35,861 nt of DNA from Plantago elongata (lineage: Eukaryota > Streptophyta > Magnoliopsida > Lamiales > Plantaginaceae): NCBI GenBank assembly GCA_036897095.1, contig JAYMSP010001126.1:1-35861 (forward strand), in the 5' to 3' direction. Each line of letters begins with the position of its first letter. The stretch's first letter is position 1. This document shows, piece after piece, positions 20,870 to 33,100 of this stretch. The position numbers and the translations under genes were made by a program. The notes under the pieces are model-generated. The model did not search any database. It was not told the origin of the DNA and saw nothing but the letters and a program-made list of their open reading frames with translations.

Positions 20870-22309
20870 TAGAGAAAATTTTATTTCACACAATAATTTG
20901 GGCCAATTTAAATTTACTCCAAAACCTTTTTTTTCTTTGAGTCGACAGTAAAACCTTTTTTAAAATTGTGACCTAACACAAAGGTTTAACGGCCGTTAAT
21001 TCTCTGTTAGTCATATATTCATATTATACTAAAATCTTTTGCAAAAATTTATACTCGCTACCGAAACTTTTGCAAAAACTTGCCTCGCTACCAAAACCTT
21101 TTTCGATAATAATAATGTTCATAATTATGGTTCAATTTATGTAATATTGTGAATGGTTATTTTCGCGATGACGAAGGTTTTTGTTTGGTTATTTACACTT
21201 TAGGTTTAAAGGGGATTGATGTAGTGGATGAATCTTTTTCCTTTTTATTTGGCCATCTAAATATTTTCCATTTGTTACATACATCTAAGTAAGCATGCAC
21301 ACGTACATGGTTTTGAGGTAATTGATAAGTCTTTTTATTTCTATTTGGACATCTAATTTTTTTCCATCTGTTATATACATGTAATTAAGCATGTATAGTA
21401 ACATACATTGGTCATGTTTATCATAAATGAACTGCTCAAAGATGTAGCTAGCAAGTCTAAATTAAATTTCAGATACATTTTCTGACATTTTGTTATTGAA
21501 AAGTAAAATAGTTTTTTTTGAAAAATAATAGAGAATTTCTAAAATAAATTGTAATTCAAATTCTAAATCATGATACAATAACCAATCAAAATTACCATGT
21601 CACAAATAATTGCCTTAGTTTTTGTGCTTCATATCATCTAGAGTCATTATATTGACATTTTCAAAAAACTACTACTACAACATTGGAAAAAATTAAAAAT
21701 TTAATTATCAATAACTTTTGGATATACAAAGTAAGAGCTATTGGATAATCCATATAGTATCCAAACAATTATCGTCTTTCTATCAGATTTATTAACAATT
21801 GCACAAACTATATATTTCTAATATGCAAATGGAGCGAGAACAAGTACCAACCAGTTATCACTTTACTAAACATTCTTATATACATGTATGTACTAAACAA
21901 GAAAGAGAAACTGAAATCTACAAATAAAGAAAAGAAAATGCTCATGCTTACGTCAAAACCCCTTTATCAAAATAACAATTTAATACCCCACAATGACTAA
22001 CTGTACCGTAAACATAACTATTTGCAATATCATACAAACTTAACCATAATTATGATCCTTTTTCATTATAAGAGAAGGTTTTGGTAGCGCGTGTAAGTAC
22101 TTGTAAAGGTTTCGGTAGCGAGTGAAAACTTTTACAAAGGTTTTGGTGTATTTTGAAAATATGACTAACGGAGACTAACGATTGTTAAACCCTCCGTGCT
22201 AGGTCAAAATTTTGACAAAGGTTTTAGTGTCGACTCAAAGAAAAAAAAAAGGTTGTGATGTAAATTCAAATTGGCCCAAAAGGTTGTAAGTAAAATAATT
22301 TTTTCTCTA
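20870..22309. mobile_element. Non-autonomous DNA transposon with ~295-bp terminal inverted repeats
   Basis: The left arm (20870-~21163) and right arm (~22010-22309) are reverse complements over about 295 bp, with scattered mismatches and small indels. They start TAGAGAAAA and share landmarks such as TTTGGGCCAATTT, CTTTGAGTCGACA, GTTAGTCATAT, CTCGCTACCGAAAC and CATAATTATGGTT. The 0.85-kb interior is very AT-rich and has no transposase frame. Long arms suggest a Mutator-like (MULE) deletion derivative, but I see no 9-bp duplication. A TA dinucleotide flanks both ends (20870-20871 and 22308-22309), so a TA-targeting element is an alternative. Confidence 0.85.
21234..21411. repeat. Degenerate ~75-bp direct duplication inside the TIR element
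   Basis: Two adjacent units, about 21234-21311 and 21329-21411, share the order TATTTGG(C/A)CATCTAA, TTCCAT(T/C)TGTTA(C/T)ATACAT and AAGCATG(C/T)A. They form the only internal structure seen in the transposon's interior. Confidence 0.6.
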
Positions 22310-22336
22310 AAAAATATAACTAAAGAGAGTTGAGTT

Positions 22337-22621
22337 GAACTGAATGAGTTTTATGACGAAGAAAACAAATCTGAGTTCCTCATTTTCAACAAGGAGACTT
22401 TCACACTTCTTTAGAAGTTATTCCAAAGCTCTAGCTAATTGTTTTCATTGTATTAATTTTCCTTTTACAAAGCGTAGTGGCAACGTGTTAGCACACGCTC
22501 TTGCACTTTGCTTAGTTTCTTATGTCTCTGGAACTTCGAAGCATTCCTTTTGCAAATCCTGATTTAGTTTGCTGATCATTGAAATTCTGACTCTCAGAAA
22601 AAAAAAAAGAACTCAATAGTT
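22337..22621 (+). mobile_element. Short 5'-truncated LINE 3' end with poly(A) and imperfect target-site duplication
   Basis: The readable frame encodes the end of a LINE RNase H domain (FPFTKRSGNVLAHALA, near 22456-22503), stops at 22560-22562, and is followed by a short 3' UTR and an 11-nt A run (22598-22608). The flanks GAACTGAATGAGTT (22337-22350) and GAACTCAATAGTT (22609-22621) are similar enough to be an aged duplication. Only about 260 bp of element is present. It sits between the TIR transposon and the larger LINE. Confidence 0.75.
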
Positions 22622-22790
22622 AATATACAAAGCAATATCCATTGAAAAGAGACCTAATGCTCCGTGATTTGCGGAAACCTAGATATGAAAACTTTACCTG
22701 CAAACTGAACCACCACATTGATGCCGCTAATGCAGCCCCCCTGCTAAAGACCAAAAAATATAGAGACAACCCGAAGGAGAAGGTTCCAGG

Positions 22791-23828
22791 ATGGAACCGA
22801 AAAACTCATGGGATGATGACAAGGAAACAGAGGGAAAATCAGGGGATGACGCCCCGAACTATGCTAATCGAGTCTACAAGGAAAAGATTGGCGTGTTTGT
22901 CGACAAGAACCGTACAAGGAAAGAACGGGAGAGAATTAAAATTCTTGATGCCAATGAGACTATCCCCTTTAAACAGGTTGTTCTGGACAAGGAATGTAGG
23001 ACTCAGATGGAGTCTCAATGGAAGGAGGCCATCATCATCCGAGTTCTTGGCAGACCGTGGTTCTACCCTACCCTATTGAGTAAATTGAGCACGATGTGGT
23101 GTATGTATGGAGAAGCCGAACTCCTTGATCTTGGCAACAACTACTACTGCCTTAAAGGCATGGACGCAAGAACTCGTGACAAGATCTTGATGGAAGGTCC
23201 ATGGCAGTTTGCCGACAGTTTTTTGTCAATCAGAAAGTGGTAACCTAAGTTCCGAGTAGACAATGATAAGGTTGAGACAGCCATAACCTGGGTGTGAGTA
23301 CTGAACCTAGTTCTTTAGAGAATCGATAATCCACACCGTAGCTATATGTGTAGGGGACCCAATTAAAATCGATGGCAACACCTTCAATGCTACGAGGGGT
23401 AAATTTGTTCGACTTTGTGTGCAAATCAGATTGGATAATCCGTTGGAGCTCGGCATATGCATTGATGGTGTTGTTTACCATGTTGTATATGAGAATTTGC
23501 CCTCAGTTTGTTATGAATGTGGTCAGGAAGGTCACCAAACCACGCATTGTGACAAAAAAAAAAAAAGGAAATTCCAACACAAACACCGAAGCCTATGGAG
23601 GATAAAGTCGTTCAGTCTAAGGAGGAAGATTTGGTCGAATTGCATAACGCATCGATGGAATGGCTTGTCAATAAGGCAAAAAACAATGAGTTTGGCGAAT
23701 GGATGACGGTAAAAAGGAAGAAGAAACCATCACCCAAATGGGCAAAAAAGTCGACTGCCAATAATAGAGATTTAGAGTATATTCGTGCTCGAGGGAACAA
23801 CAAGAGGAATGACCACTTCAAAGATTAG
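22791..23828 (+). pseudogene. LINE ORF1 remnant (DUF4283-like plus CCHC zinc knuckle)
   Basis: A 150-codon open stretch (22791-23243) shows the plant LINE ORF1 N-terminal pattern: ESQWKEAIIIRVLGRPWFYP, then ELLDLGNNYYCLK and ILMEGPWQFADSFLSIRKW, followed by a stop. After frame changes, a second open stretch (23419-23706) carries CYECGQEGHQTTHC at 23509-23550, a canonical Cys-x2-Cys-x4-His-x4-Cys knuckle, then a lysine-rich tail continuing in another frame to about 23828. ORF1 proteins bind element RNA; this copy is disrupted. Confidence 0.85.
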
Positions 23829-24429
23829 GGAAAAGGTGTCTTAGTTGAAGAAGTGAATGATACCTAGAGTAATGACTATGCCAACCAGGGAAAAGAATTT
23901 GCCAATCCTAACTCTAAAAGAGTTCTGCCAAATTTTTTCAATAAGAAGGGAAAGAAAGACCGTGGTAAGGACACACAACTCAGAACAATTACGATGATTT
24001 TGCAGAACCCAAACAACAAGTATACTTTCCAACCGGAATCGACTTCATACAGTAAGCAAACCAACTCCGTATGTTCTGGACTCAACACTTTCTGACATCA
24101 AACTGATTGATGTAGAGGTAGAAAATACCGGACATGGCTGACGAGGAATGGGAGGCGGAATTATATTGGCGACCCCAGGGACTAGTAATCCACAATCCAC
24201 CATTGGAATTTCCGGAAGCATTGGAGAAGGAAGTAGTCTACGAGACCCGAATAGAGAACCTGGACAGAACCGATCAGATTGTCCTAATAGAAACGTAGCA
24301 GGTTATGATACACGTGATGGATATACCGATGATGATAGAACAAGATGAAATAGATGAAGTGTACGATTAGATGCTACTCCTAATAATTCAAGTGATGTCG
24401 ATATGGAGGGGAGCCCAGATTGTTAGCTC

Positions 24430-27400
24430 ATCCAACCCGAGTAACTGTTTTAGTTTACCAATGAGAACTCTTACATGGAAGTGTAAGGGGCAGGAGGCCC
24501 AAATTTTAGTACAAATTTCAGAGATTTGATGCGTGATCATAGACCACATTTTGTGTTTGTGATGGAATCTAAAGTATGTCCAACCCATGCTGATCTTATA
24601 CTACCAAGGTTAGGATTTACTAACTGGAGGTGGCATCGATGGATGGCATGAGGGGAGGAATTTGGATGTTGTGGAACGAGGAGGAAACAAATGATGAGAT
24701 TCTAGAGATAGATGATCAAGCTATCCATGCCTTGATAAGCCGAAGAGATCGAAGCACTTGGGTGGTTCCTGGTGTCTATGCTCAACCTAGGCATGAAGAT
24801 AAATTTCAAATTTTCAATAGTATGGAGAGGCGTGCGCAGACCATGGATCTTCCTTGGCTTGCGATGGGAGATTTTAACGAAATCCGATTCTCACATGAAA
24901 AAGAAGGTGGTAATGTCGCATCTGTAAGCCGGTGTAAATTCTTTAATGATTGGATTAATGCGTGTGGATTTAATGATCTGGGATTCAACAGTCCAAAGTT
25001 CACTTGGAATAACCATAGAGATGGTTGAGCTAACATTCAGGAAAGGTTCGACCGTGCTTTAGGAATGAAAAATGGTGCAAAATATTTCCGGACAGCTTGG
25101 TTATCCATGCCCCGAAGACCTTCTCTGATCACCATCCTATTATAACTCACTGTGACGGATTGGAACTGAAGAAGAGAAATAAATCTCTCCGATTCGAGAG
25201 TGCACATGGCTGGTTAATGCGGCGTGTAAACCCCTCATAAAGGAAATTTGGCAGGCTAATAAAGACGTTGAACAAGCCATCAAACAGATCCCCGAAGTTC
25301 TAATTCCCGAACAAAGAAAAGTTCGGGAATGTCTTCCATAAGACGCATTCTACGGGGTAGAATAGATGGAATTCAAAGGTATCTTGCTCAACACCACAAC
25401 TCATTTCTTTTTAATCTGGAGAGGCAACTTGTTATCGAGTATAATGCAGTACTACGACAAGAAGAACGTCTGTGGTTCCGAAAATCTCGTGTTAAATGAT
25501 TACAAGAGGGTGATTCAAACACCAAAAATTTTCACCACTCTACTCTTGCTCGACGACGTTCAAATCGTATCCATATGTTGCAAATAGATGGGGAATGGCA
25601 GCATGATCAGACTATTCTTCAAGAGCATGGACGTACACATTTTGCTACCATTTTCTCATCAGCTGCGAATCTAATTCGTAATCCTCTGCCTGTTTCGAGG
25701 TTGCAAGCTCGACTAACGGATAGAGAGGGGGTTGTTTTGGAAATGGAACCAACACCGACTGTAATTAAAAAGGTTGTGTGGGCGACAAACCCACACAAAG
25801 CTCCTGGACCGGATGGTATTCAAGCTCGTTTCTATCAAAAGTGTTGGGATGTGGTGGGAGAATATGTAGTTCAGTTCGTGCAAAGGGCGTTTAGACATGG
25901 CAGATTCTCTCTAGACATGTGCAACGCATTCGTTGCCTCGTACCCAAAATCCCGAACCTGAGTAAAATCACAGAGTTCCACCCTATTGCACTCTGAATGT
26001 GCTATACAAATTTGTCACCAAATGTGTGACCTTGCGGCTACGGGATCACATGCCAAAATTGATATCTATGTGCCAATCTAGCTTCATAAAAGGTCATAGC
26101 ACACATGATAACATATTCGTGATGCAAGAAATACTTCATTCACTTAGATCCAAGAAGAAGAATAAAGTCGGTTGTATGATCATGAAGTTAGATCTCGAAA
26201 AGGCGTACAATAGAGTACATTGGGACTTTCTCGAGGAAGCATTGGTGACATTTAACTTCCCGGATAGATTAGTACAATTGATCATGTTCTGTGTCAGAAG
26301 CTCTCGTCGCAAGTCTTATGGAATGGAAAGCCTCTCGAGCCGATTAAACATGTGTGTGGTTTAAGACAAGGGGATCTATTAAGCCCGTACCTTTTCGTGT
26401 TGTGCATTGAGCGATTATCGTACTTGGTGAATGAGTTAACCGAGTCCAAACTATGGAGCTCAATAAAGCCGTGTAGGAATGGACCGGCATTTTCCCATAT
26501 TTTATTTGCGGATGATCTAATCTTCATGACTACGATTAAGGATGCAAGAGTCATTCATCATGTCATCGACCAATTTTGTGGAGCTTCAAGATTGAATATT
26601 AACATCCAGAAATCTACTGTCTACCTCACAAAATATGGAGGACACACTCTCAATAGACAGATTGTAGATACATTGGGATTCAACCAAACTTTCAACTTGG
26701 GAAAGTATCTCGGTGTTTCGTTGAAACATGGTAGAGCAACCACGACTGACTTTTCTCATTTATTCGACAAAGTGAGTGCCAGATTTGCAGGATGGAAGCA
26801 AAAACATCTTACCTTGGCCGGTAGAGCAACCCTCATCCAATCCGTGACTTCAGCAATCCCGATACATGAAATGCAACAAGTTGGCTGCCCGAGAACGTGT
26901 GTAACAAACTGGATCAACTTAACCGAATTTTTTTGTGGTCGAATGACCCGCAACAAAGGAAACTACACCTAGTGGGTTGGAGACAAGTGATCCAAACTAA
27001 GGATAATGGTGGTCTAGGCTTGAGAACCGCACGGGAGAATAACGAAACAATGTTATCAAAATCATTTGAAAAGTACTAAAGGGTGAGAATACGGTTTGGC
27101 TCCCACAGGTGCAACAGAAATATCTCAAGAACAGTTGCATTTTATACTACAAGATACGCCCATCTGATAGTTCGACTTGGAAGGGAATAATAAAATGTGC
27201 ACAAGAGCTTTCATCTAGCTTTTGATTGAGAGTTGGAGATGGGTCAAAGATCTTATTCTGGCTTGATAACTGGTTTGAGAATGAGGGCTTATGGAAGAGA
27301 ATGAGGTACATTGATCTGGTGGATTATGAAATTACTCTAGATCAAGTTCTCCAACAGGATGGCTCTTGGAACTTCGATGCCTTGCGTACTAATATACCAT

Positions 27401-28495
27401 CTGAATTGCAAACTGAGCTTAGTGATTCAGGAATCCGACTTGATGATGCGGAAGACACAATACTGTGGAACTCGATTGGCCCATAAATTTTTTCCTGCCA
27501 ATCTGCGTACCGTGTTTTCAGCAATCGGAACCATCAACATTCGAACCAAACACATCAGTGGAAATGTCTGTGGAAAAGCAAGATCCTAAATAAATATAAA
27601 CACTTGATGTGGCTTGCGATTCAGAATAGAATAGTGACAAACGCCTTACGGTTCATGAGGAAACTCACAGATGATGCTCCGTGTTCACATTGCAGTGCTG
27701 AAGTCGAATATGTGACCCATGTTTTAAGAGATTGTAACACATCTCAAATTAAATGGAAAAGTATATTGACACCTGCTCCATATGAAAGATTCAAGGCTAT
27801 CCCGGAAGATCAATGGTTTAAGACATGCTTGAATGTGTCACTTGATACAAGACTAAACAGTTCGACGTCTTGGGTGGCAACATTTACCGCTGCGTTGTGG
27901 ACTATATGGACTGCGCGTAATGCCATGATATTCAGGGGAAAGATGGAAAGTGTTGGTGGCTCTCTACTTAAAATCAAGCAGTTGGGTGGGGACATTAATG
28001 TAAAGCTGAACCTACATGATAAGACCAAGCTATGCAAGAGTTGGGAGAAACCAAAACCAGGGTGGGTGAAATTAAGTGTCGATGGAAGTTGTCGACCGGA
28101 GCAAAACATTGGGGCAATAGGAGTTATTTGAGATAGTGAAGGCAAATGGAAGTGGGGCTTCACAGAAACAATAAAGAACCCAACAATAAACTATACAAAA
28201 TTGAGGAGCATGCTTAGAGGTTTGCAAATGACATCGGAACAAAGAATTTATAAGATTGTGGTGGAAATAGACTCTCAAGATGTTTTTCATTGGCTCACTA
28301 ACAGAGCACCCTCATGCGGAGTTATTAGATGTCGTCGAGCAATGCAAGGAGTTAATCCACAAACCGTGGGAAATTTAACTATCCAAGATTCTCAGATCAG
28401 TAAACTCATGTGCCGATCATCTAGCTTGGCTAGGATGCAATAGAAAGTTCGGGGAAAAGCTATGGCATAACCCCCAGTTTCTGCAATTCCCATTT
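24430..28495 (+). pseudogene. LINE ORF2 remnant: endonuclease, reverse transcriptase, zf-RVT, RNase H
   Basis: The endonuclease is readable from FRDLMRDHRPHFVFVMESK (~24510) to LAMGDFNEIRFSHEKEGG (24860s) and FTWNNHRDG, ending at a TGA at 25026. RT spans ~25575-26972 over several frames with HKAPGPDGIQARFY, LDLEKAYNRVHWDFL, GLRQGDLLSPYLF and the catalytic FADD at 26505-26516. zf-RVT lies at 27604-27760 (CSHCSAEVEYVTHVLRDC). RNase H starts at VDGSCRPEQNIGAIG (~28078), passes a TGA at 28129-28131, keeps EIDSQDVFHWL, and ends with ADHLAWLGCNRKFGEKLW near 28490. At least five frame changes and several stops make it dead. Confidence 0.92.
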
Positions 28496-28500
28496 TAGGG

Positions 28501-29070
28501 GACGAACCTTGCATTTAAGCATTCATATATCATTTTCAGCACCAAAAATAAAATAATACAAAGTAATATCCCAATTCTCAACCAATGTTACCGTCTGATA
28601 GTGATTGGTAACATAACATTTTGAATATTTGGAGCTTGACTACATAATTGATGCAAATTTACAATGATTGGTAATGAAATCCGTCTTGAAAGTACATAAT
28701 TCAAGGCCCGCGAATTTTACGGGCTTGCACTTCTAAGCCTCTATTTATCGCAAAAATAAATATCACCCCATCCTTAGTATTTGAATTTGCAACGAATTCT
28801 ATAAAAAATCAGTCCCTTATAAATTTACCAATCAATGTAAATTTACGAAAACTTAAATTTATTAACGCAACTTAACTAATTCGGATTCAATAATATATAA
28901 CTCAAATCGTTGACCTCAAATTCATTCTAACTTTTACCAATCACTCATTGACTCTTTTCATTACTTCATGAGTTTACTACTCCACTTCCCAATTCTTCAT
29001 CTTCATTCTTCTGCTAATTTGCAACTTTTTATTTATTCCACTCTTCAATCCAATCAACACTCCACCAAAT
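28501..29070. other. AT-rich intergenic, nothing recognised
   Basis: No gene, RNA or terminus recognised. The first 60 bases may be a remnant 3' UTR of the preceding LINE. Confidence 0.5.
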
Positions 29071-29235
29071 TGAGGGGCTGATTGATATAGAATTTGAATG
29101 GACATTTGGATGAATTTTGGTGAAATTGTATTTGCAATGGAATTGAAATGGAGGTATTTGAAGTGTATTTTAGGCCAAATCAATGTTTATCGAACCAAAT
29201 GGACCGATTTAAATGCTTTTCCAAACAGCCCCTGA
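29071..29235. mobile_element. MITE-like element with GGGGCTG termini
   Basis: A 159-bp body (29074-29232) begins GGGGCTG and ends CAGCCCC, with weaker complementarity continuing inward (GGGGCTGATTGATA against GGGGCTGTTTGGAA). It is flanked on both sides by the trinucleotide TGA (29071-29073 and 29233-29235). Short inverted termini of this type plus a 3-bp duplication resemble PIF/Harbinger (Tourist) MITEs, although that family usually duplicates TWA. No coding sequence is present. Confidence 0.5.
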
Positions 29236-30025
29236 TTTTTTGACTGAACAAAATTGATTATGTGACTCCTTCTGTCACCATCAAATCCGCACTTCTTCTC
29301 CAGCAGAGTAACACAAAGAATCACAACATAAGTCGAAGAAGAAGTAATCGAACAAGAAGAAACGGAAGAAATAATTGATTCAGCCCAGAAAAAAATCAAT
29401 CAAAATAAGATATAGCGATTGTTAGGGCTTTATTTCTCCTGACCTTTTTTTACAATAACAAAACCCTTCATTTTTAATTTTTTTTGGGTTGAAAACCGCC
29501 GGCCCGCCTCGATGATTCGCACCGGATTTTTACTGGCTCAGATAGTTTTTTGCCATACGGTTGCTTTAGGCCTACAACCACCCGGTCACCACTGGCTTTC
29601 GTCGGGCTGGCCAGCCCGATTTGATTTTAAAATATAGCTGTAAACTGCCCCAAATTAAGCTTTTGTCTTTTGCTGCAATTGTTTGTTTTCAACAGGTCAA
29701 ATTATTATTTTCCCCCAAATTATCTACTTGCCTTGCCTGCACTGCATGCCAAACAAAAACTTGGGCAACAACAATCAATCATACAATAATTCAGCACCCA
29801 AAACTGCTTCCTTTTCAACAGTTCTTCGATCTCCCAGTACAGTTTTGTATTGTATTTGCATGTTAAATTGTTAATGTTTTGTATATACTAGTATAAATTA
29901 AGCCGCCTGAAAGTGTCTTTTCTTTAGATTCAGAATCTTGGATACTCCGCGACAATCATGTATGGAAAATTTTATGTAGCACCCTTTTAGCCGGCTGATT
30001 CATTTATTTTTAACCCCTAAATCTT
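29236..30025. other. Upstream region of the UNC93-like gene
   Basis: No gene recognised. A GC-richer patch at ~29490-29620 ends with an 18-bp perfect palindrome (TCGGGCTGGCCAGCCCGA, 29602-29619) and looks like a decayed repeat. The rest is AT-rich. Confidence 0.4.
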
Positions 30026-30107
30026 GTGTATTTATATGCTAGTTTCTTCTTGTATTACGTACGTACAGTGACTGATTTAGCTGAAATTAGTTAGTGATCT
30101 TTGTTGA
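30026..30107 (+). promoter_or_regulatory. Candidate core promoter and short leader of the UNC93-like gene
   Basis: A TATA-like TTTATATG at 30031-30038 lies about 70 bases before the start codon. An ACGTACGT motif at 30057-30064 contains two ACGT cores, the type bound by plant bZIP factors. The transcription start is inferred, not shown. Confidence 0.35.
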
Positions 30108-33100
30108 ATGGCTACTGACGAAGAATCTCCTCTTATTCATCCAATTTCCCCACCCCTTAATCACCTGAAAGATGTTCATGTATTGAGCTGGGCCTTTTTG
30201 CTTGTTTTCTTGGCTTATGGCGCTGTACAAAACCTACAGAGTACTATCAATACTGTAAGCTGGCTCCTGCTCCTCTTTTATGCTGTAATTTCTTCAATGA
30301 TTCTGGATTTTAATGAAATATTATTTATCTCTGTTTGCTTTCTAGGAAGGGGATTTGGGAACTACGTCACTGGGGATATTGTATCTCTCTTTTACATTTT
30401 TCTCAGTGTTTGCCTCATTGGTAGTCAGGAAATTGGGATCAAAGAATGCCTTGCTTCTTGGTACTACTGGATACTGGCTTTTCACGGCCGCCAATCTAAA
30501 GCCTTCTTGGTACATACATTCATTTCTTTTCTTTGCTCAAGTCATATTGTAGTAATAATACTGTTAAGTTTTTTAAAGTATGTATCTAGTCTATGTTCTC
30601 TTCGTCTGCTTAGTTATATTTTATACTACAGTTCAGATCAGTTTAGTTCAAATAATTGCAGCTGAAGAGAATAAAGCCTTAGTTGAGTAATAATGGTACC
30701 GTCCATCACATTAACACACCCTCCATATGTGATCTTCTATAATGGTACTTAATACCTACACACATACTTTTGGTGCTTTAATCTGATATCATGTTAAATT
30801 GGTTTAGGGCCTATTGTAGATCTTGAATTGTTTTTTAGTGACTTGGAGTAGTCTATCTCTAAATAATTTATGAATCAAACGTCTATATTCTACATTGTTG
30901 TTTTTTCATATTACAAAGAGTCAATTCTTTAACAGATGTTTCGATTAATACCAGTGATGATTTATTGATAACATAAACCCATCTTTAGATAAGTTATCTA
31001 GAAATGGTTTCTTAGAAGACTTCCTGTTCTATGGGTAATCTACATACTTTTGTATCGAAAACAATCATTGTCGATAGACACCTCGTGAGTTAGTTATTTA
31101 TTTCCTTGGCCAAAATGTTCCGTTTGTCCATTTGTTCTATCTGTTATTACTGTCGATGTGTAGCCTTCCATTCTTTGACAACTACAAGCATGTTGAGTTG
31201 TGTATTATATTATGTTTAGTTGCGTTCTGTAAGGATGGTATAACTTGGGCAATGATAAGTCAGGGTCACAAGGTTTTTGTGGGTGGCCACATTACACATT
31301 ATGGAACGTACGTTCCTGAACGCGGTTCATCCGCTCACTGATTTGCTCAGGAATGAGATCAAAATCTCCATACCTGCGTTCCACGATCCTGTACACCCAT
31401 TCTTGAACGCAGCTTAGCGCCGCACCGATTCGCTTGGGAACGTGTGCAGGTTTGCTTAGGAAATTGTGCCACTCTGCCTTTTTCCTTGCTCTATAATCTG
31501 TATGTCACTATGGAAGAGGTGAAGATATAATAATTTTCTAATCAAGAAATGGAAGAACTAATATGCTTTACAACTGAGCCGTGTGGCAATAAATGCGATT
31601 GCAGCCACAATTAAGTAGTATTGGCTTTTCAAATTCTTACACTTTAGTTTGCTTCAACTTTTCCATTTTTCAAACAAATTGAGTTTTGTGTTGTTTTTAC
31701 ACACCAAAGTACAACTCGAATTGAGATAACTCAATTCAAATTCTGAGCCAAACCTCCAAAACCAGTATAGTTGGCTATTTGTTTAGAGTTTGCTGCATGT
31801 TTTGCAATGCAAATGTTCAGCCATGAACCGCGTTGTAGTTAGCAACGAATTACGTTCCAACTATGTTCCGGAAAGTAGCGAACTGGAACTAAGGGATTCA
31901 CTGAATAACCGGGTTCTTCAAAGTGGTGAACCCATGTACCACATTCTCGTTCCGGACGTTCCAAGAACCATTTGACTCCGTGATAAGTTGCTTGGCTGGT
32001 TGTCATAGAGTATCCATCCTGATATAGCACCTTTTATAAAAATAAAATATAAATCCTCCATGGACAAGGTCACATAGCACATGTCATCCTCCCCGACTAT
32101 AGGTTCTGCATAACCTAATCTAATACTGACTTGGAACTTGGAATTTCAGCACAAGATTAAGATCTGCATTATGTAAATATTGTGCAAGTGATTTTAAATA
32201 TGTTTGTGGAATGTATAGTTATGTGCAACTTGATGATGTCAAAGTTACATTCCTCAAAAAGTGAATGCATATTCGTGGATGATTTTGTTAATGTTGCTGA
32301 TTCATATTTTAGGTACACTATGGTGCCAGCATCATTGTACCTTGGGTTTGCGGCATCAATAATATGGGTTGGACAGGTTTGAGAATTATATAACATCTAC
32401 ATCCTATGCTGAACTTTTATATATCTCCTATAATTTCATTTTTCATGTCAGGGAACATATCTTACTTCCACAGCTCATAGTCATTCAAATGACTACAATC
32501 TCCAAGATGGAATCATAATTGGAAAATTTAATGGGGAATTTTGGGGGATGTTTGCGTGTCATCAGGTGAAGTGTTTAATGTTGTGTTTTGAATATTTGCA
32601 TATGTTCGTAAAAGAAATTTACTTGTATTTAACATCTACTCTGCAGCTTGTGGGCAACCTTATTACTCTTGCTGTTTTAAGAGATGAGAAGGTATGAGAC
32701 TTGCCTTGTGTTTAGACCATCAACTGTGATTCCATGAAGATATTGTATTTATGTCAGTTTTACATATCCGGCCTATAGTCTGATGCTGTAGACAGAAAAC
32801 AAATACCCTGGAACAGTCACTTTGATCTTTTTTGCTAAATATTAATAATAAAGTTGCTTATTGATTTGAAAATTATGCTAGCAAGCTACAAAATATTTTG
32901 CATCTCAGTTTCAAAATCGATATTACTGCTGTACAATGATGTGAAACGCTCTGGGTTTAAATAAAGTAAAATCTATTGTTCAAATTATAGATATATTGAT
33001 CTGCCCAAGATTTGTACTGGAGCCCATGTGTTAAATAATATAGTGCTGTAAAGGTATCAGTCTATCGGATCTGTTATGGGCGTTCTGTAATCTCTGTCAG

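Larger units (their letters stand above)
22640..28500 (+). mobile_element. Near-full-length L1-type LINE, inactive
   Basis: About 5.9 kb in + orientation holds, in the correct order, an ORF1 remnant with a nucleic-acid-binding N-terminal domain and CCHC knuckle, then ORF2 with an APE-type endonuclease, RT, zf-RVT and RNase H. Many frameshifts and stops interrupt both frames. No clear poly(A) tail or target-site duplication was found after the final RNase H stop near 28490, so the boundaries are approximate and the 3' tail may have been lost. Confidence 0.88.

Noticed and set aside
27810..28163. 117-codon minus-strand open frame
   Set aside because: Antisense shadow of the zf-RVT/RNase H part of the + strand LINE.
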